A stretch of 25,676 nucleotides of DNA, from contig CAZWKQ010000025.1 of the NCBI GenBank assembly GCA_964634005.1, positions 1 through 25,676 of the forward strand. The letters run 5' to 3'. Each line of letters begins with the position of its first letter. Position 1 is the first letter of the stretch. Origin of the DNA: CAZWKQ01 sp964634005 (lineage in GTDB: Bacteria; Bacteroidota; Bacteroidia; Bacteroidales; JACABE01). The notes under the pieces were generated by a model, which was not told where the DNA came from, did not search any database, and saw only the letters and a list, made by a program, of their open reading frames with translations. This document shows positions 15,300 through 24,203 of the stretch, piece after piece. A program made the position numbers and the translations under genes.

Positions 15300-16943
15300 T
15301 TAATATTCTTTTATATAACTGTAATCCTGCATACGATAAATATGAGTATGAACATTCTCGAAGCCGTTATTTTCGCCCCTTTTTACGAAAATAAAATCGT
15401 TCTGAAGTGTTTTTGCCGCAACTTTCGATAAGTTGGATGTAAAATTATCGCCATATTTGGCTAAGGCATTTATAAAAAACATTGCTATATCATAACCTTT
15501 GTAAGCCACTTCATTGGGTTCGGTCTGATATTTATCGCGAAAAATCTGAATAAAATCCTGAGTATATTTGTCGTTATAATCAACAAAATTTGCTTCATAA
15601 AAATGAGTGTTTACCTTCAGGAAATATTCTGTCTCAATTTTATCATAATTTTTCCACTGCAAAGGTGCTATAAGTATAAGCTCTTCGTTAACCGAATTAG
15701 CAATTTTATTGACAAAACTTGTGGCAAAAATTTCTTTTTCATCCAATACAATAACGATATTGCTCCTGTTTTTAGATAATTTTGACTGAAAACCTGCAAA
15801 CCCTATCTGATTATATATCAGCTCTTTTACCGAACCTTCATTGGCATTGTTTTCTTTGAAAAATTCATAAATCTCCTTTTTAAATAATTCGCAGCGTTTT
15901 TTCTCATTTTCCTTATTATTGTGTACCAACAAAATATTTGCATTGGGATATTTTTCGACAATAAATTTTGCAACTTGCTCTATTTGAGAAGATACAGAAG
16001 GCATAACTTTAAACACATAAGGATTATTTTCTACAATATTATTTCGTTCAGAAAATGGATTGATAATAGGTATTTTATGAGCTTTGGCATAATCGGCAAC
16101 TGCCTTGAAAGGCTTATAGAAAAACGGCCCGACTATTAAATCCATCTTTGCAATTTCATTTTTTCTGAAAAAGCTTTCCGACATTATGCTGTCTTCACCA
16201 ACATCGAATGTGTAGAGCTGAATCTGAATGCCGCTTTCCGAAATTTTTTCGAGAGCAATATTAAACCCTTCGTAAAACTGAATAAATGAAAATGATTTAA
16301 AATCATTTGCCAATTTCTTGTTATAAATAATTTTTTCAGATGAAATTTCGCCTATACTTTTAAGATATAAGGGCATCAATAAGGCTACATTGAGCGTTTT
16401 CTTCGAATCATTTTTTTCGACTTTAACAGGTTGAACAACTTCTACTGTCTGAATTTTATCTTGCTTTGTATTTGTGGCAGTTTGCTTATTATTTTGATTT
16501 TGTGGTATTACAATAGTTTGCCCGACTTTTAACCCGTTTTTTTCAACTTCGGGATTAGCTTTTAAAATATCAGCTTCTTCAACATTATATTTTCTTGATA
16601 TTCCAAATAAAGTTTCCTTGCTCAAAACAATATGATATAATGCATTTGAATGTTCTGAAGATTTATTTTCGTTTTTAATATTGTTTTCCGTTGCAGGTAT
16701 TTTTATAATTTGTCCAATTTTCAAAGGAATATTATTTGTATCGGCTTCAAGAATTTTAATATCAACCTGATAAGCTTTAGCTATAGAGTATAGTGTTTGT
16801 CCTTTTTCAACTTTGTGCAAATAAAATTTCTTTCCGTTTATCATTTCAATATTATCGGATTTGGTAATAACCGGTTCAGTTTGAGCACAAACCGTCGAGC
16901 AAACTGAAATTACCAAAAACAATGCTAACAATAATTTTTTCAT
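15300..16943 (-). CDS. LysM protein with periplasmic-binding-protein fold
   Basis: 547 residues. Signal peptide 1-20 (ending VCA), LysM domain 1 at about 42-84 (HKVEKGQTLYSIAKAYQVD), LysM domain 2 at about 103-147 (YHIVLSKETLFGISRKYNVE), a charged linker, then a type-1 periplasmic-binding fold from about 183 (NVALLMPLY, FYEGFNIALEK, DLIVGPFFYKPFKAVADYA, HKIPIINPFSE). LysM domains bind peptidoglycan, so the protein should be periplasmic or outer-membrane facing. The architecture recalls LpoA, a PBP-fold activator of peptidoglycan synthases, but that role is only an analogy. Last gene of the MFS-M23-guaA-LysM operon, 24 nt after guaA. Confidence 0.85.
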   Translation of the reverse strand: MKKLLLALFLVISVCSTVCAQTEPVITKSDNIEMINGKKFYLHKVEKGQTLYSIAKAYQVDIKILEADTNNIPLKIGQIIKIPATENNIKNENKSSEHSNALYHIVLSKETLFGISRKYNVEEADILKANPEVEKNGLKVGQTIVIPQNQNNKQTATNTKQDKIQTVEVVQPVKVEKNDSKKTLNVALLMPLYLKSIGEISSEKIIYNKKLANDFKSFSFIQFYEGFNIALEKISESGIQIQLYTFDVGEDSIMSESFFRKNEIAKMDLIVGPFFYKPFKAVADYAKAHKIPIINPFSERNNIVENNPYVFKVMPSVSSQIEQVAKFIVEKYPNANILLVHNNKENEKKRCELFKKEIYEFFKENNANEGSVKELIYNQIGFAGFQSKLSKNRSNIVIVLDEKEIFATSFVNKIANSVNEELILIAPLQWKNYDKIETEYFLKVNTHFYEANFVDYNDKYTQDFIQIFRDKYQTEPNEVAYKGYDIAMFFINALAKYGDNFTSNLSKVAAKTLQNDFIFVKRGENNGFENVHTHIYRMQDYSYIKEY

Positions 16944-16967
16944 ATAAATATTAATTTTTAAAAAAAC

Positions 16968-18497
16968 TTATTCCCATTCTATTGTGGCAGGCGGTTTCGA
17001 GCTGATGTCATAAACTACCCTGTTTACACCTTTTACTCTGTTTATAATTTCGTTAGAAACTTTAGCAAGAAATTCGTATGGCAAGTGAGTCCAGTCAGCG
17101 GTCATCCCGTCGGTAGAATTAACGGCTCTAAGAGCAACAACATTTTCATAGGTTCTTTCGTCTCCCATAACGCCTACTGAATTTATAGGTAATAAGATAG
17201 CTGCTGCCTGCCAAACTTTATGATATAATTTCTGATTTTTCAACTCTTCGATAAAAATATTGTCAACCTCCTGTAATAGGGCGATTTTTTCGGGAGTAAC
17301 CTCTCCCAGAATACGAATAGCCAATCCGGGGCCGGGAAACGGATGCCTGTTAATGAGTTCATCTTTTATTCCTAAAGCTTTGCCTACCTTTCTTACTTCG
17401 TCCTTAAACAAAGAATTTAAAGGCTCAACAACCTTAAGTTTCATAAAATCAGGCAGCCCTCCTACATTATGATGCGATTTTATGGTAGCAGAAGGACCAT
17501 TAACAGAAATAGACTCTATAACATCAGGATAAATAGTACCCTGAGCCAACCATTGTGCATTTTTAATATTATGTGCTTCTTTATCAAATATATCAATAAA
17601 AGTTTTTCCTATTGCTTTTCGTTTTTCTTCAGGGTCGGTTTTGCCTTTTAGTGCCGAATAAAATTCTTCTTTTGCATCTACACCTTTGACATTCAATCCC
17701 ATTCCCTTATAATTCTCAAGCACGTTTTCAAACTCATTCTTGCGTAATAAGCCATTATCAACAAAAATACAATGCAAATTATTTCCAATGGCTTTATTTA
17801 AAAGTATAGCGGCAACAGTAGAATCTACACCTCCCGATAATCCTAAAATAACTTTGTCGTTCCCCAATTTGTTTTTCAAATCAGAAATGGTTGTATCAAT
17901 AAAAGAGTCAGGAGTCCACGATTGTTCGCATTTGCAAATATTTACAACAAAATTTTTCAACAATATATTCCCTTCGGTGGAATGATAAACTTCAGGATGG
18001 AATTGAATTCCATAAGTTTTTTCGTTTGAAATTTTAAAACCTGCAATTCTGACATTTTCGGTACTTGCAATTACTTCGAAATTTTCGGGTATTTCGAGTA
18101 TAGTATCACCGTGCGACATCCAAACCTGCGTGTTATTGCTTAACCCTCTCATTAACTGCGACTCATGATTAATGTAAGATAGGTTGGCTCTTCCGTATTC
18201 TCTTATTTTTGAAGGCAAAACTTCACCCCCTGAACTGTAAGAAATATACTGAGCCCCATAACAAATACCCAAAATCGGCAATTTCCCTTTTATTTCGCTC
18301 AAATCAGGTACCGGTGCATTATTATCCCTTACAGAATAAGGACTTCCGGAAAGAATTACACCTTTTATGCCTTTATGGATAACAGGAATTTTGTTGTACG
18401 GATAAATTTCACAATATACATTAAGCTCCCTTATCCTGCGGGCTATCAATTGAGTATATTGAGAACCGAAATCTAATATTAAAATGGTTTCAAACAT
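16968..18497 (-). CDS. guaA: GMP synthase (glutamine-hydrolysing)
   Basis: 509 residues; converts XMP to GMP using glutamine and ATP. The class I amidotransferase domain has nucleophile C79 in GICYGAQ, with H167 and E169 in HPEVYHS. The ATP-pyrophosphatase domain has the PP-loop SGGVDST (221-227). The C-terminal dimerisation domain ends with the canonical KPPATIEWE. All catalytic residues are present. It starts 5 nt after the M23 peptidase stop, inside an operon otherwise made of envelope genes. No purine riboswitch is recognisable, and none would be expected within an operon. Confidence 0.98.
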   Translation of the reverse strand: MFETILILDFGSQYTQLIARRIRELNVYCEIYPYNKIPVIHKGIKGVILSGSPYSVRDNNAPVPDLSEIKGKLPILGICYGAQYISYSSGGEVLPSKIREYGRANLSYINHESQLMRGLSNNTQVWMSHGDTILEIPENFEVIASTENVRIAGFKISNEKTYGIQFHPEVYHSTEGNILLKNFVVNICKCEQSWTPDSFIDTTISDLKNKLGNDKVILGLSGGVDSTVAAILLNKAIGNNLHCIFVDNGLLRKNEFENVLENYKGMGLNVKGVDAKEEFYSALKGKTDPEEKRKAIGKTFIDIFDKEAHNIKNAQWLAQGTIYPDVIESISVNGPSATIKSHHNVGGLPDFMKLKVVEPLNSLFKDEVRKVGKALGIKDELINRHPFPGPGLAIRILGEVTPEKIALLQEVDNIFIEELKNQKLYHKVWQAAAILLPINSVGVMGDERTYENVVALRAVNSTDGMTADWTHLPYEFLAKVSNEIINRVKGVNRVVYDISSKPPATIEWE

Positions 18498-18502
18498 ATT
18501 TA

Positions 18503-20215
18503 TTATTTAAAAATTTTCAACTCCAATTCACTTTTGTTTTTTCTACTGTCTTCCACAACAATTTTTAGCAAGTTTTGACCTGATAGTAACCTTTCATCGA
18601 TTTTGTAAGTTAATTGAGATGTTTTCCCGTCATATTCCATCAATACCCACTTATCATTCAGAAAAGCATTATAACTGCTGATCCCCGATAAATTATCGGT
18701 AAGTAAAACTTTAAGTTCTTTAAGCTTAGAAACATTTTCGTTATTTTTGAAATTCAATGTTTTAATCTTCGGTGCAACAGTATCAATTACAACGGCAAAT
18801 TTACCAAAATTATTGATATTTGTTTTAATAAAGCCATTTTCAAACTTTCCGCCAACCGATACTTGTTTATTATCGCCGTCAATCCTTACGATTAACATCT
18901 TTTCGGTCAAATTCTCGATTAAAGTATCAGGCTTAATATATATAGCAATATTTTTATGTATTGGCGTCAATCTGTTATGCAATTCGTGAATAGGTGAAAG
19001 AAAACTCTTGGAAGTGACAGAATAATGATAACTTAAATTAATATCTTCGTACAATGAATTTTCGGGAAAAACAGCCATAAAACTCTCGGTTGAGAGAGTG
19101 TCGTTTTTATTAAATGCTATTTTTTTTACAAAATACGGATCTTTTTTTTCTGAAACTATAATTGTAGTATCATCGATTTTTTTCACGGGGATTGTTATTT
19201 GGCTTAAATTGCCCGAAAAGTCGTAAACCTTGTAAGAAATTTTATGTACTTGTTTATCGGTTATCTTAAACCATCCTTCATTATTCCCGCTCTTTACTTT
19301 GTACAAACTCAATTTATTTCCGGGCAGAATTCTCGATTGCATTATTTTGTTTTTTTCAGTGTAATAAACAGGGTAATTTATTAACGCATTTACAAAGCGT
19401 GTTTCGTCGAATGAAAATGTATTAAATGTAATACTTTGATTTAAAATACTATCGAAAAACAACTCTAATTTATAAATTCCATTTCTCGATTTCGAATTAT
19501 TCAATAAATCATAAGCTTCTATACCTGTATAAAAATTATCGTAAACATACAGTGTGTCAATATTTAGATAATAATTATCCGATTTTTTTAAAACCTGATA
19601 AATTAAGCTGTTATTGTTATAAAAAAGTCCGAATTTGAGTATTAACGGCGGAATAGTGTCGGGAATTTGATATCCGAAGAGGAAAGGGTTAACAGGTTTT
19701 TCGGTTTTAATGTCTCTTAGCTCGAAATGCAGGTGCGGCCCCTCCGAACTACCCGAATTTCCTGATAATGCTATAACTTCTCCTTTTTTAACTCTTATTT
19801 TTCCGTGAGACAAATGCAAATCCTGTTCAAAAGATTGGGTTTCATATTGTTTCTGCCTTAAATAATCGGTAATTTTACTGTTAAATGACAGCAAATGACC
19901 ATAAACGCTCATATAACCGTTATTGTGAGTAATATATAAAGCATTTCCGAAACCCCATGCCGACACTCTTATACGTGATACATAACCATCGGCAACGGCA
20001 AAAACTTTGTAGCCTTCCTTTTCCTGAGTCCTGAAATCAATTCCCGAATGAAAATGGTTGTTTCTTATTTCGCCGAATGTACCGCTTATAGATGCCGGAA
20101 TATCTAATGGAAACCGAAAATAATTTTTTATGTAATTAATATTTTGAGCATTAGCAATCTTGAAACAAGATACTATTGTAAAAACAAGAAATAATTTTTT
20201 TACAATAGTTTTCAT
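18503..20215 (-). CDS. M23 family metallopeptidase (LytM-type, exported)
   Basis: 570 residues. Signal peptide at about 1-23 (ending ANA), M23 domain at about 35-170, then ~400 residues with no domain I recognise, probably beta-rich. The zinc-site residues are intact: H56 and D60 (HSGID), catalytic H107 (YGHL) and H161/H163 (HLHFELRD). It is therefore a likely active peptidoglycan endopeptidase rather than a degenerate EnvC/NlpD-type activator. The ATG overlaps the MFS stop (ATGA). A perfect 13-bp inverted repeat (20172-20184 with 20197-20209) spans codons 3-15, so ribosomes arriving from the MFS gene may be needed to open the start region. Confidence 0.92.
   Translation of the reverse strand: MKTIVKKLFLVFTIVSCFKIANAQNINYIKNYFRFPLDIPASISGTFGEIRNNHFHSGIDFRTQEKEGYKVFAVADGYVSRIRVSAWGFGNALYITHNNGYMSVYGHLLSFNSKITDYLRQKQYETQSFEQDLHLSHGKIRVKKGEVIALSGNSGSSEGPHLHFELRDIKTEKPVNPFLFGYQIPDTIPPLILKFGLFYNNNSLIYQVLKKSDNYYLNIDTLYVYDNFYTGIEAYDLLNNSKSRNGIYKLELFFDSILNQSITFNTFSFDETRFVNALINYPVYYTEKNKIMQSRILPGNKLSLYKVKSGNNEGWFKITDKQVHKISYKVYDFSGNLSQITIPVKKIDDTTIIVSEKKDPYFVKKIAFNKNDTLSTESFMAVFPENSLYEDINLSYHYSVTSKSFLSPIHELHNRLTPIHKNIAIYIKPDTLIENLTEKMLIVRIDGDNKQVSVGGKFENGFIKTNINNFGKFAVVIDTVAPKIKTLNFKNNENVSKLKELKVLLTDNLSGISSYNAFLNDKWVLMEYDGKTSQLTYKIDERLLSGQNLLKIVVEDSRKNKSELELKIFK
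20172..20209 (-). promoter_or_regulatory. 13-bp perfect hairpin at the start of the M23 gene
   Basis: ACTATTGTAAAAA and TTTTTACAATAGT pair perfectly with a 12-nt loop, beginning 3 nt after the start codon in the mRNA. The stem covers the early signal-peptide codons. With the ATGA overlap it resembles a translational-coupling element. Confidence 0.55.
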
Positions 20216-21384
20216 AACAGTTTTTTTGATTTTATATACAAAAGATAAATAATAACTATAAGAACCCCTGTACCCGAGAAGAAGAACATTAGTTTGGGGT
20301 TTATGTAAAATAATAAACCGCCAACACTGCTTGCAAGCAAAGTTGCTATACTCGAAAATCCGTTGAAAAAGCCCAATGCAGTTGCAGTATATTCACTTTT
20401 TGCAATATTAGTTATTAAAGCCTTAGATATACCGTCAGTTGCTGAAGCATAAATTCCATATACAAAAAACAATAGAACAAATACGATAATTGATTGATTG
20501 AAACCGAATGAGAAATAAACCGCTACAAATAACAATAAACCGATAATCAATAAATTGAATAATCCGATTTTATCTCCAAGATAACCAACAGGTAATGAGG
20601 CAATAGCATAAACAGTATTATAAAAAATATACATTCCCAACATTTGTGTATCGGACAAACCGTTATACTTTAACATCAGTAATAAAAAAACATCGGAACT
20701 GTTGAAAAAAGCAAAAGCTAATAGCCCGATAACCAAATATTTAAATCTAATATCCGACTTTTTCCAATATGAGATAAAACTGAAAAAATGAGTTTTTGAA
20801 TTATTCTTGACAATTTTGTTTTTTTCTTTTACTAACAATGAAATAAGAACAGAAACAACTCCCGGAATAAAGGCAAAAATAAACAACCATTTATACTGTT
20901 CGGGATAATGGTGTAAATAAAGCAAAGCCAAAACCGGCCCTACGGTAGCGCCCAAAGTATCGAAAGCTCGGTGAAATCCAAACACTTTGCCCTTATTTTC
21001 TTTTGAAGATTCGTCGCTCAATATTGCATCTCTCGCACTTGTACGAACGCCCTTTCCCAGCCTGTCGGTTGTTCTTGCTATAAAAATCCATACAGGATTA
21101 ACTAAAAAAGCCAACATTGGTTTTGATATTGCGCTTAATGCATATCCAAGCTGAACAAATGGCAAGCGTTTCCCTTTATTATCGGACAACTGACCGAAAT
21201 AACCCTTGCTGAATCCGGCTACTGCCTCGGCTATACCTTCCAAAATTCCTATCAAAACAACCGAAAACCCTATGGATTTCAAATAAACAGGCATTATTGG
21301 ATATAGCATTTCGCTTGAAATATCGTTAAAAAAGCTGATTAAAGAAACCAAAATTATTGTCCTTGTAAAGATTCTGTTTTTCAT
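20212..21384 (-). CDS. Major facilitator superfamily transporter
   Basis: 390 residues, about 12 membrane segments. The N terminus SFFNDISSEMLYPIMPVYL is typical of a Bacteroidota/Proteobacteria MFS_1 subgroup. The conserved loop 2-3 motif is recognisable as GYFGQLSDNKGKR, and a second, GYLGDKIG, occurs in the second half. The substrate is unknown; drug-efflux labels for this subgroup are not proven. First gene of the operon leading into M23, guaA and LysM; the 250-bp upstream gap is AT-rich without a clear promoter match. Confidence 0.85.
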   Translation of the reverse strand: MKNRIFTRTIILVSLISFFNDISSEMLYPIMPVYLKSIGFSVVLIGILEGIAEAVAGFSKGYFGQLSDNKGKRLPFVQLGYALSAISKPMLAFLVNPVWIFIARTTDRLGKGVRTSARDAILSDESSKENKGKVFGFHRAFDTLGATVGPVLALLYLHHYPEQYKWLFIFAFIPGVVSVLISLLVKEKNKIVKNNSKTHFFSFISYWKKSDIRFKYLVIGLLAFAFFNSSDVFLLLMLKYNGLSDTQMLGMYIFYNTVYAIASLPVGYLGDKIGLFNLLIIGLLLFVAVYFSFGFNQSIIVFVLLFFVYGIYASATDGISKALITNIAKSEYTATALGFFNGFSSIATLLASSVGGLLFYINPKLMFFFSGTGVLIVIIYLLYIKSKKLL

Positions 21385-21634
21385 TTCAGCAGGTTATAAG
21401 TTTTTAATTAAGTCTTTTATTAAATCACTATATCACTACATAACGAATATTTCAAACAGGAATTATTCCAAAATCGATTTATAATACATCAAAAATGCCT
21501 AAAAATATTATAAAACAATGAAATATAAACATTAACAAATTTAGAACAAACTTCAATTACATAATAAAAGTTTTCGAAAATTTAAATAACAATTAAATGT
21601 TAATAAACAATCGTAATTTTTAGTTAACGAAATG

Positions 21635-22342
21635 TTATTTGTACAAAAGAAAAACTACATTTTTTTTGTTGCAATCGGGAGGATTTCTTTTCCAATCTGA
21701 TATGCTTTTAGTTTTTATAAAAGAATTTTCCCCCGATATTTCTACTGCTATACAAAGTAATGTGTCTGATTTGCAAACACTGAGAATATTTTCCAATAAT
21801 TGATTATTCCTGTAAGGTGCTTCTATAAATATCTGTGTTTGATTATATTGATAGGCATTACGTTCAATTTCTTTGATTTTATTTGCTCTTTTTATTTTAT
21901 CGATAGGTAAATAACCGTGAAATGTAAAATTTTGACCGTTAAACCCCGAAGCAATAAGAGCTAATAAAACAGATGAAGGTCCAACAAGAGGAATAACTTC
22001 TATATTTTTTTGATGGGCCATTTTTACTATTAATGAACCCGGATCGGCAAGACAAGGCACACCTGATTCGGACATCAATCCAATAATTTTACCCTTTTCG
22101 ATATCTTTAAGATAATCAATGATTTCATATTCCTGAGTATGCTCGTTTAGTTCAAAAAAAGTTATTTTATCGAAAGATTGAGGGTAATTACATTTTTTTA
22201 AAAACTTCCTTGCGGTTTTTATTTCTTCAACTATAAAAATATCGATACTGTTAATTATTTCAATGTTATATTGCGGAATTGATTTACTAATTTCAATATC
22301 ACTGATTAACGACGGGATTAAATATAATTTACCTCTTTCCAT
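21635..22342 (-). CDS. SAM-dependent methyltransferase, tetrapyrrole-methylase family (YraL/RsmI-like)
   Basis: 235 residues, a single TP-methylase domain. Seen: LYLIPSLISD at the N terminus where RsmI has a LYLVATPIGN-type start, the SESGVPCLADPG loop (91-102), VGPSSVLLALIASG and FIEAPYRN. RsmI 2'-O-methylates C1402 of 16S rRNA, but this shorter Bacteroidota form diverges from RsmI at the N terminus and lacks its C-terminal extension, so the target is uncertain. It follows the dehydratase with an 11-nt gap and ends the three-gene operon. Confidence 0.85.
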   Translation of the reverse strand: MERGKLYLIPSLISDIEISKSIPQYNIEIINSIDIFIVEEIKTARKFLKKCNYPQSFDKITFFELNEHTQEYEIIDYLKDIEKGKIIGLMSESGVPCLADPGSLIVKMAHQKNIEVIPLVGPSSVLLALIASGFNGQNFTFHGYLPIDKIKRANKIKEIERNAYQYNQTQIFIEAPYRNNQLLENILSVCKSDTLLCIAVEISGENSFIKTKSISDWKRNPPDCNKKNVVFLLYK

Positions 22343-22353
22343 TATAATTTTAT

Positions 22354-23298
22354 TTACTGCCAGGGAAGTTTATCCAAGTCAACATTGCCTCCCGACAATA
22401 TTATACCAACTCTTTTATTTCTAAAATCAAATTTATTTTCAAATAATGCAGCAATACAAACCGCAGAAGACGGTTCAATAATTAATTTTGTTGTTTCCCA
22501 AAAAAGTTTCATTGATTTGATAATTGCTTCCTCACTAACAGTTACTATTTGATTTACATATTTTTTTATGATAGTAAAAGTTAAATCACCCAATGAAGTT
22601 CTTAAACCGTCGGCAATTGTATTGGGATTTACCGATGGAATAATAGTATTATTTACAAATGAAAGGTAAGCATCGTTTGCTTGCTCGGGTTCAACGGCTA
22701 TTACTTTGGTTTTTGGAGAGAAAAAAGCAGTTGAAAGTGCTGTTCCGCTTGCTAATCCGCCACCGCCTACCGGTATTAAAATATAATCGAGATTTTCGAC
22801 CTGTGAATAAAACTCGAATGCAGCAGTCGATTGTCCTTCGATAATCAATTGATTATTGTACGGATGAATTTCTTTAGCTTTAGTTTTATCAATAATAACT
22901 TTTAATGTGTTTTCTCTATCGGCAAGTGTAGGTTTACAAAAAGTAATATCGCCTCCGTAAAATTTCACTGCCTGAATTTTTATTTTAGGAGAATTTTCGG
23001 GCATAACGATATAAGCCTTACAATTTCTCAACGAAGCTGCTCTTGCCAACGCTTGTGCATGATTTCCCGATGAGTGGGTTGCTACACCATGTTTCAATTC
23101 ATTGTCAGTAAGGCTAAAAATTGCATTTACGGCACCTCTCGACTTAAAAGCACCTGCTTTTTGAAGATTTTCGGCTTTGAAAAAAATCTCGGTTTTGAAT
23201 AAATTATTCAATATTTGAGATGTAATAACGGGTGTTTTATTTATGTAAGGCGATATTCTTCCGGAAGTGTTTATAATAATATTTTTATCAAAGTTCAT
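22354..23298 (-). CDS. Threonine/serine dehydratase or serine racemase (PLP fold II)
   Basis: 314 residues, a single PLP fold-type II domain without the C-terminal ACT domains of biosynthetic IlvA. The PLP Schiff-base lysine is K52 in AFKSRGA, the substrate loop is SSGNHAQ (76-82), and the PLP-phosphate loop is GGGGLASG (178-185). It is expected to dehydrate threonine or serine to a 2-oxoacid plus ammonia, or racemise serine; eye inspection cannot separate these. Its ATG at 23298 lies inside the 3' end of the phosphatase gene (11-nt overlap), so the two are co-translated. Confidence 0.88.
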   Translation of the reverse strand: MNFDKNIIINTSGRISPYINKTPVITSQILNNLFKTEIFFKAENLQKAGAFKSRGAVNAIFSLTDNELKHGVATHSSGNHAQALARAASLRNCKAYIVMPENSPKIKIQAVKFYGGDITFCKPTLADRENTLKVIIDKTKAKEIHPYNNQLIIEGQSTAAFEFYSQVENLDYILIPVGGGGLASGTALSTAFFSPKTKVIAVEPEQANDAYLSFVNNTIIPSVNPNTIADGLRTSLGDLTFTIIKKYVNQIVTVSEEAIIKSMKLFWETTKLIIEPSSAVCIAALFENKFDFRNKRVGIILSGGNVDLDKLPWQ

Positions 23299-23758
23299 TT
23301 TTAGTAATGTTGTTAATTATTTCGTCACAAGCCCTATCGAGCATTTTGTAAACATTTTCAAAACCTTCGACCCCATCGTAATATGGATCGGGAACAGAAA
23401 TATTTTTACCTTTATATACTGTATTCATTAAATAATCACAATTCTTCAATTCGTCATCGTTGCGTGAAGTCATTTCCAAGTTCATTCTGTTGCTTTCGTC
23501 CATAAAAAAGATTTTATCGAAATTATGAAAATCTTCTCTGCTGAATAAGCGTGCCTTTTTGTCTCCAACACTAATATTATGCTTCGCAAGAGTTTCAATT
23601 GCACGTTCGTCGGGTGAATCGCCAAGATGGTAAGGTTCAAAACCTGCTGATTCTACAATTATGCTTTTCCCATTTTTTCTTGCTTTTGCCTTCAAAATAG
23701 CCTCAGCCATAGGCGAACGGCAAATATTACCATGACAAACGAATAAAATTTTTTTCAT
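23288..23758 (-). CDS. Low molecular weight protein-tyrosine-phosphatase
   Basis: 156 residues, the usual size. The catalytic P-loop CHGNICRS is at 8-15 (nucleophile C8, R14) and the general-acid motif DPYYDG at 124-129. A cytoplasmic phosphatase; many bacterial homologues counter tyrosine kinases of capsule export, but no such kinase is nearby, and the operon partners are a dehydratase and a methyltransferase. ATG start. A -7-like TAAATTTG (minus strand, 23775-23768) lies 9 nt upstream, giving a very short leader. Confidence 0.95.
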   Translation of the reverse strand: MKKILFVCHGNICRSPMAEAILKAKARKNGKSIIVESAGFEPYHLGDSPDERAIETLAKHNISVGDKKARLFSREDFHNFDKIFFMDESNRMNLEMTSRNDDELKNCDYLMNTVYKGKNISVPDPYYDGVEGFENVYKMLDRACDEIINNITKNEL

Positions 23759-23767
23759 TTTTTATTG

Positions 23768-23775
23768 CAAATTTA
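23768..23775 (-). promoter_or_regulatory. Possible -7 element for the phosphatase operon
   Basis: Minus strand TAAATTTG matches TAnnTTTG, but the nearest TTTG is 23 nt upstream rather than 19-21. The leader would be about 6 nt. Confidence 0.4.
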
Positions 23776-23819
23776 AACAAAAACGATAAATATTATTCCA
23801 AAAATTGACTTTTAAACTT

Positions 23820-24060
23820 TATTCTTATGAAGTTTTTTTTGTTTTTCTATGTACTTTTTTTCTTGATAAAAAAAGTACCCAAAAAATCAAGAAAAAACGA
23901 TGCTTCTGCCCGCTCTGCAAAATACTTGAAAATCTAAAAAAGTAGTGGGGCAAGCCCCAAACGTAAACGCCTTTTTTGATTTTCTACGTTTTTTGCATTC
24001 ACAGCCAACGCCGGCTCGCCGTTTTTTCGGGCTGACGTTATTTTGCTGCCGGATGGCAAT
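23820..24060. repeat. Intergenic hairpin-rich repeat, no gene
   Basis: This is the main content of the 445-bp gene-free stretch 23759-24203. A perfect hairpin GTACTTTTTTT/AAAAAAAGTAC (23851-23861, 23868-23878) opens it. TGGGGC-aa-GCCCCA (23946-23959) and AAACGTA/TACGTTT (23959-23965, 23985-23991) follow, then a GC-richer patch (24005-24050) unlike the surrounding DNA. It resembles intergenic interspersed repeats I associate with Bacteroidota genomes; copy number cannot be judged from one window. Confidence 0.6.
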
Positions 24061-24125
24061 GAGATGAATTATTTATTAAAAAATTCAAAGATTTCTTTCA
24101 GAAAAATGTGGCTATGCTGTAATAG

Positions 24126-24150
24126 CAAAAAGCCCCTAAAATCGGGGCTT
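24126..24150 (-). terminator. Rho-independent terminator after the 24204-24632 gene
   Basis: AAGCCCC (24130-24136) and GGGGCTT (24144-24150) form a perfect 7-bp stem with a 7-nt loop. On the minus strand the stem is followed by TTT. It is the first strong terminator after the Rhs cassette and its downstream gene, closing that two-gene unit. Confidence 0.85.
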
Positions 24151-24203
24151 AATTTTAAAACTTTCATAAATATTTTAGTTTCAATTTTTTATTTTAGTAC
24201 ACG

